From assembly GCA_035306605.1 (NCBI GenBank), contig DATGNR010000012.1: DNA of 64,000 bases; one strand, written 5' to 3'. The position numbers and the translations under genes are program-made. Shown here in pieces: positions 35,521 through 44,210 of this stretch (the stretch's first letter is position 1; every line of letters begins with the position of its first letter). The notes beneath the pieces were generated by a model. That model was not told where the DNA came from. It searched no databases and saw nothing but the letters and a program-made list of their open reading frames with translations. Origin of the DNA: Xanthomarina sp035306605 (GTDB lineage Bacteria > Bacteroidota > Bacteroidia > Flavobacteriales > Flavobacteriaceae).

Positions 35521-36815
35521 TTCCCGAAATAGAAAAAGCATCAGCCCAAGATATAAAAGCCTTTCAAGAGGAAAAATTGAGAGACTTATTACAGTATTTA
35601 AACACGCATTCGCCCTATTACAAGCGCGTGTTTAAAGAACAGCATATTGATATTAATTCTATCCAAACTCTTGAAGATTTAACCAAGATTCCAACCACTA
35701 CCAAAGATCAGTTGCAACAATACAACAACGATTTTTTATGTGTGCCAAAAAATAAAATCATCGATTATGTTACCACATCTGGTACTTTAGGAGATCCTGT
35801 AACTTTTGCTTTAACTGACAACGATTTAAACCGTTTAGCCTATAACGAAGCAATATCATTTGCCTGTTCAGGAGTAACGGAAAATGATGTCATGCAACTT
35901 ATGACCACGATAGACCGACGTTTTATGGCCGGTCTAGCCTATTTTCTTGGAGCTAGAAAATTAGGAGCAGGAATTATTCGCGTTGGTGCTGGAATACCTG
36001 AGTTGCAATGGGATTCTATTTTAAAATTTAAACCAAGCTATTTAATTGCTGTTCCCTCCTTTTTATTAAAATTGATAGAACACGCCAAACAAAATAATAT
36101 TGATTTAAAAAATTCTGGAGTAAAAGGAGCCATCTGCATTGGTGAGCCTTTAAGAAATCAGGATTTCTCATTAAATACCTTAGCAGAAAAAATAACCTCT
36201 CAATGGCCCATTGAATTATATTCTACTTACGCGTCAACTGAAATGAATACAGCGTTTAATGAATGTGAAAACCAACAAGGTGGGCACCAACATCCTGAAT
36301 TGATTATTGTTGAAATTTTGGATGAAAACGACCAAGCAATTTCAGGAAAAGAGGTTGGCGAATTAACCATTACCACTTTAGGAATTGAAGGTATGCCATT
36401 GCTTCGTTTTAAAACCGGAGACATGGTTCAAGCACATACAGAAGTGTGTGGCTGCGGAAGAAACACCATGAGATTAGGCCCTGTAGTTGGTAGGAAAAAG
36501 CAGATGATAAAATATAAAGGCACCACCTTATATCCACCAGCTATGGATAATATTTTAAACGATTTTAACGAAGTAGACTGCTATGTTATTGAAATTTCAA
36601 GCAACGACATCGGTACAGACGAAATCTGTATTAAAATAGCCACCAACACGCCAACAGACAACCTATTAACGACAATTAAGGATCATTTTAGAGCCAAACT
36701 AAGAGTTTCACCACGCATAGAAATTCACGATAAAAAGGAGATTCTAAAACTGCAGTTCCCAATTATGAGTAGAAAACCTGTTATGGTTATTGATAAACGT
36801 CATAGTGAGGCTTAA
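35517..36815 (+). CDS. PaaK-like phenylacetate-CoA ligase family adenylate-forming enzyme
   Basis: A 432-residue adenylating enzyme with the P-loop-like TTSGTLGDPVTF (about 85-96), STYASTEMNTAF (nucleotide-binding) and LLRFKTGDMV with a CGCGRNTMRL (Cys-rich) segment, as in PaaK. It activates aromatic or acyl acids as AMP esters. In this cluster the expected substrate is 4-coumarate from the ammonia-lyase, loaded on CoA or ACP as polyene starter. Last gene of the cluster on the plus strand; a 163 bp gap with no clear terminator follows. Confidence 0.85.
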   Translation: MIPEIEKASAQDIKAFQEEKLRDLLQYLNTHSPYYKRVFKEQHIDINSIQTLEDLTKIPTTTKDQLQQYNNDFLCVPKNKIIDYVTTSGTLGDPVTFALTDNDLNRLAYNEAISFACSGVTENDVMQLMTTIDRRFMAGLAYFLGARKLGAGIIRVGAGIPELQWDSILKFKPSYLIAVPSFLLKLIEHAKQNNIDLKNSGVKGAICIGEPLRNQDFSLNTLAEKITSQWPIELYSTYASTEMNTAFNECENQQGGHQHPELIIVEILDENDQAISGKEVGELTITTLGIEGMPLLRFKTGDMVQAHTEVCGCGRNTMRLGPVVGRKKQMIKYKGTTLYPPAMDNILNDFNEVDCYVIEISSNDIGTDEICIKIATNTPTDNLLTTIKDHFRAKLRVSPRIEIHDKKEILKLQFPIMSRKPVMVIDKRHSEA

Positions 36816-36978
36816 ACTTTTAGGGACACTTTGTTTTAATTCCCTACATTTTTGAATAAATAACTTTTGCCAAAATCATATATAAAATTTACTTATTTTA
36901 GTCCTAATCAAAATAGAAAATGTTTTTATAGCTTTCATGTATAAAATTATCAAAGCTGTTCATTAAAAAAATAAAATT

Positions 36979-37650
36979 ATGTCAGAACAAAAAGTATTTC
37001 AAGCAAGTCCGGAAAGTATAGGAAAAGCAAAGCAATTACGCCTTTTCGCTTTTTTGGCTTGGATTGTGGCCATAGCCCTGCAGGTTTTTGCCATTTTTAA
37101 ATTAATACACAATGAAACCATGGTTTGGTTAATAGTTTCTATTGTGGTTATTTTAGCCTTGTCCATTACCGGATCAATGCTTTGGAAAAAAGCAAACCGA
37201 TTAGATCCTGCTTCAGAAAAAGATAAGGTAAAGTTCTTTGTTCAAAACCAATTAGGAGCCATCATGGGTGTTTTAGCCTTTTTACCTTTGGTTATTCTCA
37301 TTTTCATGAACAAAGATCTTGATGGAAAAACTAAAGGAATTGCAGGTTCTGTAGCGGTGGTTGCCATGCTTATAGCTGGTATTTCTGGCGTTGATTTTAA
37401 TCCTCCTTCTATTGAACAATACACTAAGGAAATTAACGAACAAACTAGTGTTTTAAAAGAGCTTAATTATGATAAAGACCAGGTGTATTGGACCAAGGCA
37501 GGAAATAAATACCACATTTTTGAAGATTGTCAACACATTAAAGGAAGAGATGAAATAAGCCATGGTACCGTAAAAGAAACTTGGGAACAAAAAGGAATTT
37601 CAGAGCTTTGTAAAACTTGCGAAAAGAATGCTAAAGCAAAAATAGAATAA
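36979..37650 (+). CDS. Membrane protein with C-terminal metal-binding-like motif
   Basis: A 223-residue protein with four predicted membrane helices (about 22-45, 48-68, 90-110, 118-138). The C-terminal soluble tail carries YHIFEDCQHIKGRDEIS and LCKTCEKN, a Cys/His pattern (H-x4-C-x-H...C-x2-C) seen in other small bacterial membrane proteins and suited to bind one metal ion. No enzyme domain is visible. It stands alone after the pigment cluster and is followed by a bidirectional terminator. Confidence 0.7.
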   Translation: MSEQKVFQASPESIGKAKQLRLFAFLAWIVAIALQVFAIFKLIHNETMVWLIVSIVVILALSITGSMLWKKANRLDPASEKDKVKFFVQNQLGAIMGVLAFLPLVILIFMNKDLDGKTKGIAGSVAVVAMLIAGISGVDFNPPSIEQYTKEINEQTSVLKELNYDKDQVYWTKAGNKYHIFEDCQHIKGRDEISHGTVKETWEQKGISELCKTCEKNAKAKIE

Positions 37651-37680
37651 CCTTCAAACCTCTGATTAAGATTTACCAAA

Positions 37681-37718
37681 AAAAAAACGCTTGTAACTTT
37701 TATTTACAAGCGTTTTTT
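37681..37718. terminator. Bidirectional rho-independent terminator
   Basis: A-run, inverted repeat ACGCTTGTAA / TTACAAGCGT with 7-base loop, then a seven-base T-run. It lies between the convergent genes 36979 (+) and 37764 (-). Confidence 0.9.
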
Positions 37719-37763
37719 TGTTCTAGTTATCTTTGTTTAGGATATACTAGCACACTAACTACA

Positions 37764-38204
37764 TTATAAGGTAATTGTTTTAAAGCCGTTTTCTTGCAAA
37801 CCAAATAAGTAGATAAACCCATCCGGTGAAAATGCTATAGAACTGTGGAAGTCTGATTTCTTCAATTTCAGGTGATTCATCGCTGCTTCACAAACAACCA
37901 AGCGAATTCCAGCTTTTTCACTAGTTTCAATCGTAGACATTAGGCTCTCATCGGTAGCTACATCTTTAACTACGGGTCCAATTAACACCACTTCAAAATT
38001 TAATTCTGGATTAGAAGCTTTTAGTCCTACCCCCGTTCTAACTGCTGCTTGAAAGTAACGAGAATTGGAAACGAGGATGGCGTAATTCCCATCCTTCTTT
38101 ACAGAATTCTCAATATCCGATACACTTAATGATTGTGCCATCATTGGACTGTAAAAAAGAGATCCCACAACAACAAAAAGGATCATTAAAAACTGTTTTT
38201 TCAT
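37764..38204 (-). CDS. Exported DsrE/DsrF-like protein
   Basis: A 146-residue protein with signal peptide (1-23, MMAQ). The mature part has the DsrE-like fold: YAILVSNSRYFQAAVRTGVG, PELNFEVVLIGPVV, and IRLVVCEAAMNHLKL with Cys near residue 108. The family moves sulfur or, as here in exported forms, has unknown redox roles in the periplasm. It is transcribed towards the terminator shared with the 36979 gene. Confidence 0.75.
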   Translation of the reverse strand: MKKQFLMILFVVVGSLFYSPMMAQSLSVSDIENSVKKDGNYAILVSNSRYFQAAVRTGVGLKASNPELNFEVVLIGPVVKDVATDESLMSTIETSEKAGIRLVVCEAAMNHLKLKKSDFHSSIAFSPDGFIYLFGLQENGFKTITL

Positions 38205-38513
38205 AGGTTTATTATAAAATTAGATTAATACTAGGCTGAACTAACATTGTTATTCCAAAGATAGGCTATCCTTGGGATTCTAAATGTAACCTATGTTACC
38301 GAATGACCTTTATTAGTGAAACTTTAATAAGGTTTATTTCGCAAGTAGCACGACAAAATTAATCATAGTACTTGATTGGAGTTCCCTTCCTAAGTTGTCT
38401 TCAAGTACCTAGGTGCGACTTCATTTATATAGAAAACAATCTCCGTATTAAAACGTCCGATTATTCTATTAAGTTTTAACTTCGCGCAGAAGAAAATTAT
38501 AAGAATTATCTCT
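38205..38513. other. Intergenic region between divergent genes
   Basis: This 309 bp stretch separates the DsrE-like gene (-) and the MFS gene (+). It is AT-rich, with no ORF of note and no clear TTG-N-TAnnTTTG pair on either strand. It presumably holds the divergent promoters. Confidence 0.4.
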
Positions 38514-40010
38514 ATGAATAATCAGGGACAAAGCAAAAAAGGAAGAGCTTGGATTCTAGCTGCTTTAATGCTTACTATGGCATTAGCTGCCATGGATGGA
38601 ACTATAGTAGCCACCGCTATTCCTCAAATTGTTGGTGACTTAGGTGGGTTTTCATTATTCAGTTGGTTATTCTCCATTTATCTACTAATCCAAACAATTA
38701 CGATACCTATATATGGTAAACTAGCTGATGTATATGGACGTAAACCCATTCTTATTTATGGCGTCATTGTATTTCTATTGGGATCTGCTGCTTGCGGTGG
38801 AGCTTGGGACATGGTAAGTTTAATTGTATTTAGAGGACTTCAGGCTGTAGGAGCCGGTGCTATTATGGCTACCGTTAATACCATTGCAGCTGACATATAT
38901 ACCTTAGAAGAGCGCGCTAAAATTCAGGGATGGCTATCTAGTGTTTGGGGCGTTTCCGCTATTTTAGGCCCAACTTTAGGCGGTGCTCTTGCCGACTACG
39001 CTTCTTGGCGTTGGATATTTCTAATTAACATTCCAATAGGCATAGGATCTATTATATTGATTAACATTTTTCTTACAGAAAACAAACCTACAAAACATAT
39101 TAAAATTGATTGGCTTGGTGCTTTAGCCTTATTGGTTACAGGAGCTTTTATTATGTTTGGTTTGATGCAAGGCGGACAATCATGGGAATGGATATCCTAT
39201 GAAACACTGGTTTTTATAGGAATAGCTCTTGTTTTGGTTATAACCACTATGAAAATTGAATCCCGTGCTGAAAGTCCGATACTACCAAGATGGGTGTGGC
39301 GAAAACGCGTGCTTGTAGGTGCTAATCTAGCTACTATTGGGATGGGATGTATGACTATGGGGCCCAATATGTTTATACCGGTTTTTTCACAATCGGTTAT
39401 AAATGTTGGTGCTATTGCTGCTGGTTTTATACTGGCTAGTATGAGTATTACATGGCCTATATCCTCATCCCTTTCCGGAAAATTATATTTACGAATAGGA
39501 TTTAGAAATACAGCTCTTTGCGGAATCTTCATAGTACTTATAGCTGTTTCAAGTTTCTTATTTATGCCATTCCCTGGTTCAGTAAGAGCATTGGTTGCAA
39601 TACAATTACTTATGGGAGCTGGTTTTGGACTTATTTCCACCCCTTTAATGGTTGGTGTACAATCGACAGTGGAATGGGGACAACGAGGAGTTGTTACGGG
39701 TGCTAGTATGTTTTCAAGATATTTTGGGCAAAGTTTAGGAGCCGCCATTTTTGCAGCTATTTTCAATTCGGTGTTATTTGATAAATTAACTGAAGCGCCA
39801 GAAAATTTGCAAAATTCTCTACCCAAGGTGAATGAGGTGGTAGAAGTATTACAATCTGCCCACTCTAACGATACGGTTCAAAACTATTTGCAACAGTCAT
39901 TTTTTGATTCAACCCATACTGTTTATATTGGTATACTTAGCGTAGGATTCCTAACACTCTTCGTGTTGCTGTTAACTCCAAAACACTTTGCAAGAATTGA
40001 AACGTTTTAG
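38514..40010 (+). CDS. MFS drug exporter, DHA2/EmrB family
   Basis: A 498-residue transporter with about 14 predicted membrane helices. Typical DHA2 motifs appear: LAAMDGTIVATAIPQI in the first helix, GKLADVYGRKPILIYG (motif A) and WGVSAILGPTLGGALAD (motif C, antiporter). It uses the proton gradient to expel drugs or small molecules. No EmrA-like adaptor is adjacent, so it may work alone. It lies 3.5 kb downstream of the pigment genes and its link to them is unproven. Confidence 0.88.
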   Translation: MNNQGQSKKGRAWILAALMLTMALAAMDGTIVATAIPQIVGDLGGFSLFSWLFSIYLLIQTITIPIYGKLADVYGRKPILIYGVIVFLLGSAACGGAWDMVSLIVFRGLQAVGAGAIMATVNTIAADIYTLEERAKIQGWLSSVWGVSAILGPTLGGALADYASWRWIFLINIPIGIGSIILINIFLTENKPTKHIKIDWLGALALLVTGAFIMFGLMQGGQSWEWISYETLVFIGIALVLVITTMKIESRAESPILPRWVWRKRVLVGANLATIGMGCMTMGPNMFIPVFSQSVINVGAIAAGFILASMSITWPISSSLSGKLYLRIGFRNTALCGIFIVLIAVSSFLFMPFPGSVRALVAIQLLMGAGFGLISTPLMVGVQSTVEWGQRGVVTGASMFSRYFGQSLGAAIFAAIFNSVLFDKLTEAPENLQNSLPKVNEVVEVLQSAHSNDTVQNYLQQSFFDSTHTVYIGILSVGFLTLFVLLLTPKHFARIETF

Positions 40011-40079
40011 TCTAACTACGAAAATCTTATGCACAGTAACACCTTACTTAAGGGTACTGCAAGGAGTTATTCTATAATA

Positions 40080-40595
40080 CTACTTTAGGGTAATACCATA
40101 CTGTAACAAGAGCTCATTATTTATATCATTCTCTTTCAAAATATTTTCCAATAATTCTTCGGAAAGGTTATAAACCATAGCATTGATAAGTGTTTCAGTT
40201 GCCGACGGCATAGGTTTGTAATTAAATCTATCCGAATTCAAGTATCCTTTTTCCCAATTTCCATTATACCAATTGGCGTTTTCACACTCACAGAAATCAT
40301 ACTTAAAACTGCAATTACACGTTGGAAGCTCGACTCTATCCGGAAACAACAAGCCTAAAGTCAATCTATTATTAACCGCTCTATTTTGCTGTAATATTTC
40401 CCAATCCCAATAATATTCAAACTCTTTTATTACATGATAATTCCAGTCCATAACCTGATTAGCTGAAATTTGCTTCCAGTCTAAAATGGTTTTGAACTTA
40501 TTTAATTGATTACTACTAAAATTAAAACTTATATAAATTTTATCCTTTAGTAATAACAACAGGTAATCTTTAGGAATATTCACTAGATACTTCAA
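40080..40595 (-). CDS. Hypothetical protein with Cys-rich motif
   Basis: A 171-residue protein whose start is a TTG at 40595 (no nearby ATG; a GTG lies four codons in). It has no signal peptide. Residues about 108-120 carry TCNCSFKYDFCECEN, four Cys in C-x-C...C-x-C order that could bind zinc. It is Trp/Tyr-rich in the middle and acidic at the C-terminus. I recognise no family. It lies downstream of the metallophosphoesterase on the same strand. Confidence 0.6.
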   Translation of the reverse strand: MKYLVNIPKDYLLLLLKDKIYISFNFSSNQLNKFKTILDWKQISANQVMDWNYHVIKEFEYYWDWEILQQNRAVNNRLTLGLLFPDRVELPTCNCSFKYDFCECENANWYNGNWEKGYLNSDRFNYKPMPSATETLINAMVYNLSEELLENILKENDINNELLLQYGITLK

Positions 40596-40679
40596 AGTTA
40601 TTTTACTTATTGCTTTTAATAATTTAAAATGAACGAAATTTCTACTATTTCATCGTAACAAGATAATCCTTTAGGCGTT

Positions 40680-41615
40680 TTAAGCTTTCTTTACATAGGT
40701 GAAGTTTTCCTTATCTAAAGTTAATTCGTCATTTAAAGTATAAGCAACTAAATGCCCTTCTTTAGCCACACTATAATCTAAACAACAAATATTATCCCTA
40801 AATACAGTTGGCTCTTCGCCATCTTTGAATTCCAACCAATAGTGACCAAAAAAGACCATCTTATCATCCTTTTTGTAATAGTTATTATCTTTTATGGATG
40901 TTGAATCAATTTTTATGTTTGGAAGATTTTTAATTTCCTGAACACTCATTTCCTTGTAGGTCTTATTCTTTAAGTCTTCCCACCATTTAAATCGCATTTC
41001 ATTACGACGATGCTTGTACTTATCTAAGAAACCCTCTCCTGGAATTGTAATTTCTTTTCCTTTTAAGGTATTTTCAATCGCTCTGTACAATGCTCCTTTT
41101 TCGGTTTCCGATTCACGAATTAAAGCATCTGTAAGTTTGTTGTTTTCGAGATTATTTTTGAGATAATCAATACTATCATAATCCCAACAAGCATGAACGG
41201 CTCTAAAAGTTTCTGTTTCATAAAACAAAGGCAAGGTTTTAAACCACTCTAAATACATTTTAAATTCCTCTGGCCTGTCTTTAAAATGTTCTATTGTTTT
41301 GATATGTTGTTGGGTGTTTTTTTCTGAATGTTCTCTTAAATACTCTCCGTTGGCATCTTTCAAATGAAAACATAGCGCGTTATATTCATGGTTACCCATT
41401 AGGGCTATGGCAGTTCCATTATCTACCATATGCTTTACAATTTCTAAAGTTTCTCTATTTTTTGGCCCCCTATCAATATAATCGCCCACAAATAATACTT
41501 TCCTATCAGGATTTGGGTGGGAATAAAACTTGTGTTCCTTAGTATATCCTAACTTTTTAAGTAACATTTCTAGCTCATCTGCATGGCCATGAATATCTCC
41601 AATTAAATCAATCAT
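40680..41615 (-). CDS. Metallophosphoesterase (Ser/Thr protein phosphatase-like)
   Basis: A 311-residue calcineurin-like phosphoesterase with all core metal motifs: GDIHGH (6-11), GDYIDRGPKNR (about 48-58), MGNHEYNAL (about 74-82), and later His residues near 140 (VHACWD) and in FFGHYWLE. The dinuclear site suits phosphoprotein or diadenosine polyphosphate phosphatase activity (PrpA/ApaH-like). The C-terminal 130 residues with Trp and Lys-rich helices (FKWWEDLKNKTY) are an extra part. It is the best understood gene in an accessory segment. Confidence 0.85.
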   Translation of the reverse strand: MIDLIGDIHGHADELEMLLKKLGYTKEHKFYSHPNPDRKVLFVGDYIDRGPKNRETLEIVKHMVDNGTAIALMGNHEYNALCFHLKDANGEYLREHSEKNTQQHIKTIEHFKDRPEEFKMYLEWFKTLPLFYETETFRAVHACWDYDSIDYLKNNLENNKLTDALIRESETEKGALYRAIENTLKGKEITIPGEGFLDKYKHRRNEMRFKWWEDLKNKTYKEMSVQEIKNLPNIKIDSTSIKDNNYYKKDDKMVFFGHYWLEFKDGEEPTVFRDNICCLDYSVAKEGHLVAYTLNDELTLDKENFTYVKKA

Positions 41616-42123
41616 TTTTTATTATTAGGTTGTTAGTTTTCGTTTATAAAGGTTGAATATAAACATCCAGTAGAAAAATTACAAAGGAACTTACTCTTTG
41701 ATTTCAATATTTATAAGTTCAAAACAAATCGGCATAAAGCATCCCTAAAAAACATATTTAAAACGAATTTTCTTACAAAAAAAGTAGGATTTTTAAAATT
41801 TATTTCTTATATTGAGAACTCTCATTAAGAATCACATGAGGTGATAGCAACCTGCCCTAGCAGGCGAAGGTGCTAAAAACAATGAGCCTAACTTTTAGGA
41901 AAAGTATGTCAACAACCCAATTTCTTACTGATTTTATTACAACGTGTTTATTATAAACTAATAAACATAATGAGCCGTGTGTTCAGAAACCTAAAGTTCT
42001 AACAAGAACAGCTAGCTTTCTGTTGTGCAACGCTCTCAAATGAAGCCTGTGCTTGTATAGGTCCCTTGTGGTCTAGCTATATCGCATGCGCATAAACCAT
42101 GAATTAATTTAAACCTACAAACT
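41616..42123. other. Non-coding region with structured RNA candidate
   Basis: This 508 bp stretch has no convincing ORF. From about 41831 to 42110 the sequence is richer in G and C than normal intergenic DNA here and packed with inverted repeats: ATCAC-5-GTGAT (41831-41845), then TAGCA(A)CCT/AGGTGCTA (41845-41875) enclosing GCC/GGC, then CCTAA-CTT-TTAGG (41887-41899), GTTCT-4-AGAAC (41996-42009), plus a direct repeat AATGAGCC (41881 and 41969). The order suggests a folded RNA of about 280 bases ending just before a small gene at 42124. The type is not recognised. Confidence 0.45.
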
Positions 42124-42333
42124 ATGACAAATTTAACTTTCAATGAATTATTAAAAGAGCACAGGGACCTTCTTGATGATTCTACTTACGTTAATGAATT
42201 TGAATTCTATACAAGAGGAAAAACAGATGCCGAAAAACTTCAAAACCTCTTATTTATCGAAGAAACATATTGGATTTATGATTCAAGTTGGGACAATATA
42301 ACTCTAAAAAGCGCAATTAGTATATGCCTGTAA
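42124..42333 (+). CDS. Small hypothetical protein
   Basis: A 69-residue acidic protein without signal or membrane segment. The sequence (FYTRGKTDAEKLQNLLFIEE) looks like a folded helical domain. It overlaps the next frame by 10 bases, so the two could be one gene interrupted by a frameshift or a translationally coupled pair. No homologue is recognised. Confidence 0.45.
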   Translation: MTNLTFNELLKEHRDLLDDSTYVNEFEFYTRGKTDAEKLQNLLFIEETYWIYDSSWDNITLKSAISICL

Positions 42334-42764
42334 GACTTAAAAATATTGAAAATATCATTCTAAAGAAGAAAAGCGAATCAACACTTGCATCGATACTAAT
42401 CGAATATGCCACCTTAAGTCAAAAATTTGCAACCGCAGATAGTCAATCTTGGTATTTTAAGCAAGCTCAAGAATCGACAAATAGAAAACTAGAATCCTTA
42501 CTAGAACGCTATAAAGAAATCCGAAGTTTATTTAATGAAAACAGTATAGACTACTTCATTCATAAAATCAATAAAAACAATTCCCATATAGCTCATCTCA
42601 AAGAAAATGGCATGAACTCTATAAGCTATTTAACCTGTACCTCATTGTCTGATGAAAATGCATTTATCACAGAGCTCATTCGCCTTAAAAGCAAAACAAA
42701 AACACTTATGCCTATAGACTATTATTTACAAAAGCCTGAGGAATTATTGATACTTATAAATTAA
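42324..42764 (+). CDS. Hypothetical protein, possible continuation of the preceding gene
   Basis: A 146-residue protein starting at ATG 42324, inside the end of the 42124 gene. It is helical with charged coils (KFATADSQSWYFKQAQESTNRKLE is part of one). No motif is recognised. If a single-base frameshift occurred near 42324-42333, both frames would form one protein of about 215 residues. Confidence 0.5.
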   Translation: MPVRLKNIENIILKKKSESTLASILIEYATLSQKFATADSQSWYFKQAQESTNRKLESLLERYKEIRSLFNENSIDYFIHKINKNNSHIAHLKENGMNSISYLTCTSLSDENAFITELIRLKSKTKTLMPIDYYLQKPEELLILIN

Positions 42765-42784
42765 TCATTAAAACCCAAGAAACT

Positions 42785-43192
42785 ATGACCTTAAAAGAAC
42801 TCCTACAAAACCATACATGGAAAAATGTATCTGCTAAGTTTTTAGAAATCTATCCTGAAGCCGAAGAAAATATAAAAGGCTATGAAATGGTTTTTGAAAG
42901 ATTAAAAAAGATGCAACCTGAAGAAAATGATTTCGCCATTATAATTACAAAAGAAACGGATGAAGATGATGACTACTTTGAAGTTTCCGGTCTGCATAAA
43001 CATCCAAAAACCAAAGAAGAAACGTATCCGCAAGAAATAGAATTTACTCCCTGGAGACAATGGTTAGGAATGGATATTTACCAAGCCAGTTTAGATAATT
43101 TTTCAGAACAGGAAATTGTGGTTCACTGTCTTTACGAAATGACTTTTGTAAGTTTTTCAGAAGAGGAAATACAAAAAGTACTCAAACGATAA
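42785..43192 (+). CDS. Hypothetical protein, possibly DUF6557-like
   Basis: A 135-residue acidic cytoplasmic protein: LKELLQNHTWKNVSAKFLEI at the N-terminus, a central Asp/Glu stretch (TDEDDDYFEVSGLHKHP) and aromatic FTPWRQWLGMDIYQA. It resembles small DUF6557-type proteins widespread in Bacteroidetes from memory; the match needs a search. Such genes often occur beside toxin or immunity genes, but nothing here shows that. Confidence 0.6.
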   Translation: MTLKELLQNHTWKNVSAKFLEIYPEAEENIKGYEMVFERLKKMQPEENDFAIIITKETDEDDDYFEVSGLHKHPKTKEETYPQEIEFTPWRQWLGMDIYQASLDNFSEQEIVVHCLYEMTFVSFSEEEIQKVLKR

Positions 43193-43247
43193 GTAAGTGA
43201 GCGTATTAACTAACAAAATTAATTATTAACCAACAAAAATTAAAATT

Positions 43248-44120
43248 ATGAAAAAAACGGACAAAACTAACAACCGTATCACCTTAGGAGGTGTAGATTA
43301 CCCAAAAAACAATACCGCCGTTATTATGATGGGTGCTTTGGGAACCAAGAAAAAAGAAGTCGTAGAGGAACTACTTAATATAGAAGGAGAAGTATTTGGC
43401 TACGAGCGTGGCTTTCAAGACGTTTTAAAATCTGAAAAAGCGATAAACTATGCTAAAAGCATGAATAAACTAGACATTACAGCACTTGATATGTCAGATC
43501 CTATAGATATAACTAAGGCATTTAACGCGCTAAGTGACCATCCAGATTTTAATAGAGGAATGCCGCGTGAATTATCCTCTAAAATTGCATTAAGCGATAA
43601 AACCAATAAACCCAACCTCATCTTTTTAGATAAAGTTGGTGATGCCATAAACTATATTAATCTGTCCTTTAGTTTAACTAATAAAAGCTATGATTTAAAA
43701 GACATACACATCGTTTGGATGATCGAAGATTACCATAAGGTTGTTAAGAGGAATAAAACTGCTGATGGAATAAGATATCCCGACCTCATGTTAGAATCGA
43801 CGCATAAAGGCATTGCAGATACTATGGAAAGCATTCTTACAGATCCATCTTATAACAAATATATGGATGGGGATATTTGGATTATTTTAGACAATAACGA
43901 AAAGATTCGCATTAAAGAAGCTGGTAAAGCCATAGACAGGACATTATTAACTCCTGAACTAATGGAAATAATTGAGCGTTACAAATTGAGCGTAAACCCC
44001 CAAAAAAATAAAACATCTAAAAAAGAAAAGAATAGAGAAATAAGAGAGAGGCTTTATCGTGAACAAAAGCAAGGTGATGTGGATGAATTATGGGATGAGA
44101 TTGCTAAAAAATACTATTAA
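43248..44120 (+). CDS. Uncharacterised protein, possible nucleotide-binding (P-loop-like) N-terminus
   Basis: A 290-residue protein. Its N-terminus, TAVIMMGALGTKKKEVVEE (about 24-42), resembles a degenerate P-loop, and the sequence IHIVWMIEDYHKVVKRNKT (about 155-173) is similar to the region after Walker B in zeta-toxin-like kinases, without clear catalytic residues. The C-terminus is Lys/Glu-rich coiled coil. It is the last gene of the accessory segment, followed by a bidirectional terminator and tRNA-Lys. Function cannot be assigned. Confidence 0.6.
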   Translation: MKKTDKTNNRITLGGVDYPKNNTAVIMMGALGTKKKEVVEELLNIEGEVFGYERGFQDVLKSEKAINYAKSMNKLDITALDMSDPIDITKAFNALSDHPDFNRGMPRELSSKIALSDKTNKPNLIFLDKVGDAINYINLSFSLTNKSYDLKDIHIVWMIEDYHKVVKRNKTADGIRYPDLMLESTHKGIADTMESILTDPSYNKYMDGDIWIILDNNEKIRIKEAGKAIDRTLLTPELMEIIERYKLSVNPQKNKTSKKEKNREIRERLYREQKQGDVDELWDEIAKKYY

Positions 44121-44174
44121 TAGGATATCACAAACTATTTAATCATTTAGAAAGAACCTAGTAATAATAAAAAA

Positions 44175-44208
44175 CCTCGATATCATGATGATATCGAGGC
44201 TAGTTTTT
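44175..44208. terminator. Bidirectional terminator between the 43248 gene and tRNA-Lys
   Basis: An 11-bp perfect inverted repeat CCTCGATATCA / TGATATCGAGG (44175-44199) with a 3-base loop, flanked by an A-run on the left and a T-run on the right, so it can stop both strands. Confidence 0.9.
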
Positions 44209-44210
44209 TG

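Noticed and set aside
39197..39826. 209-codon frame on the minus strand opposite the MFS exporter
   Set aside because: It is fully antisense to a well-conserved transporter; its Pro/Thr-rich translation is that of reversed membrane helices and shows no domain or start signal.
41831..42110. Group II intron or known riboswitch
   Set aside because: No recognisable domain V hairpin, no intron-encoded protein and no riboswitch consensus that I could match; kept only as an unassigned structured region.
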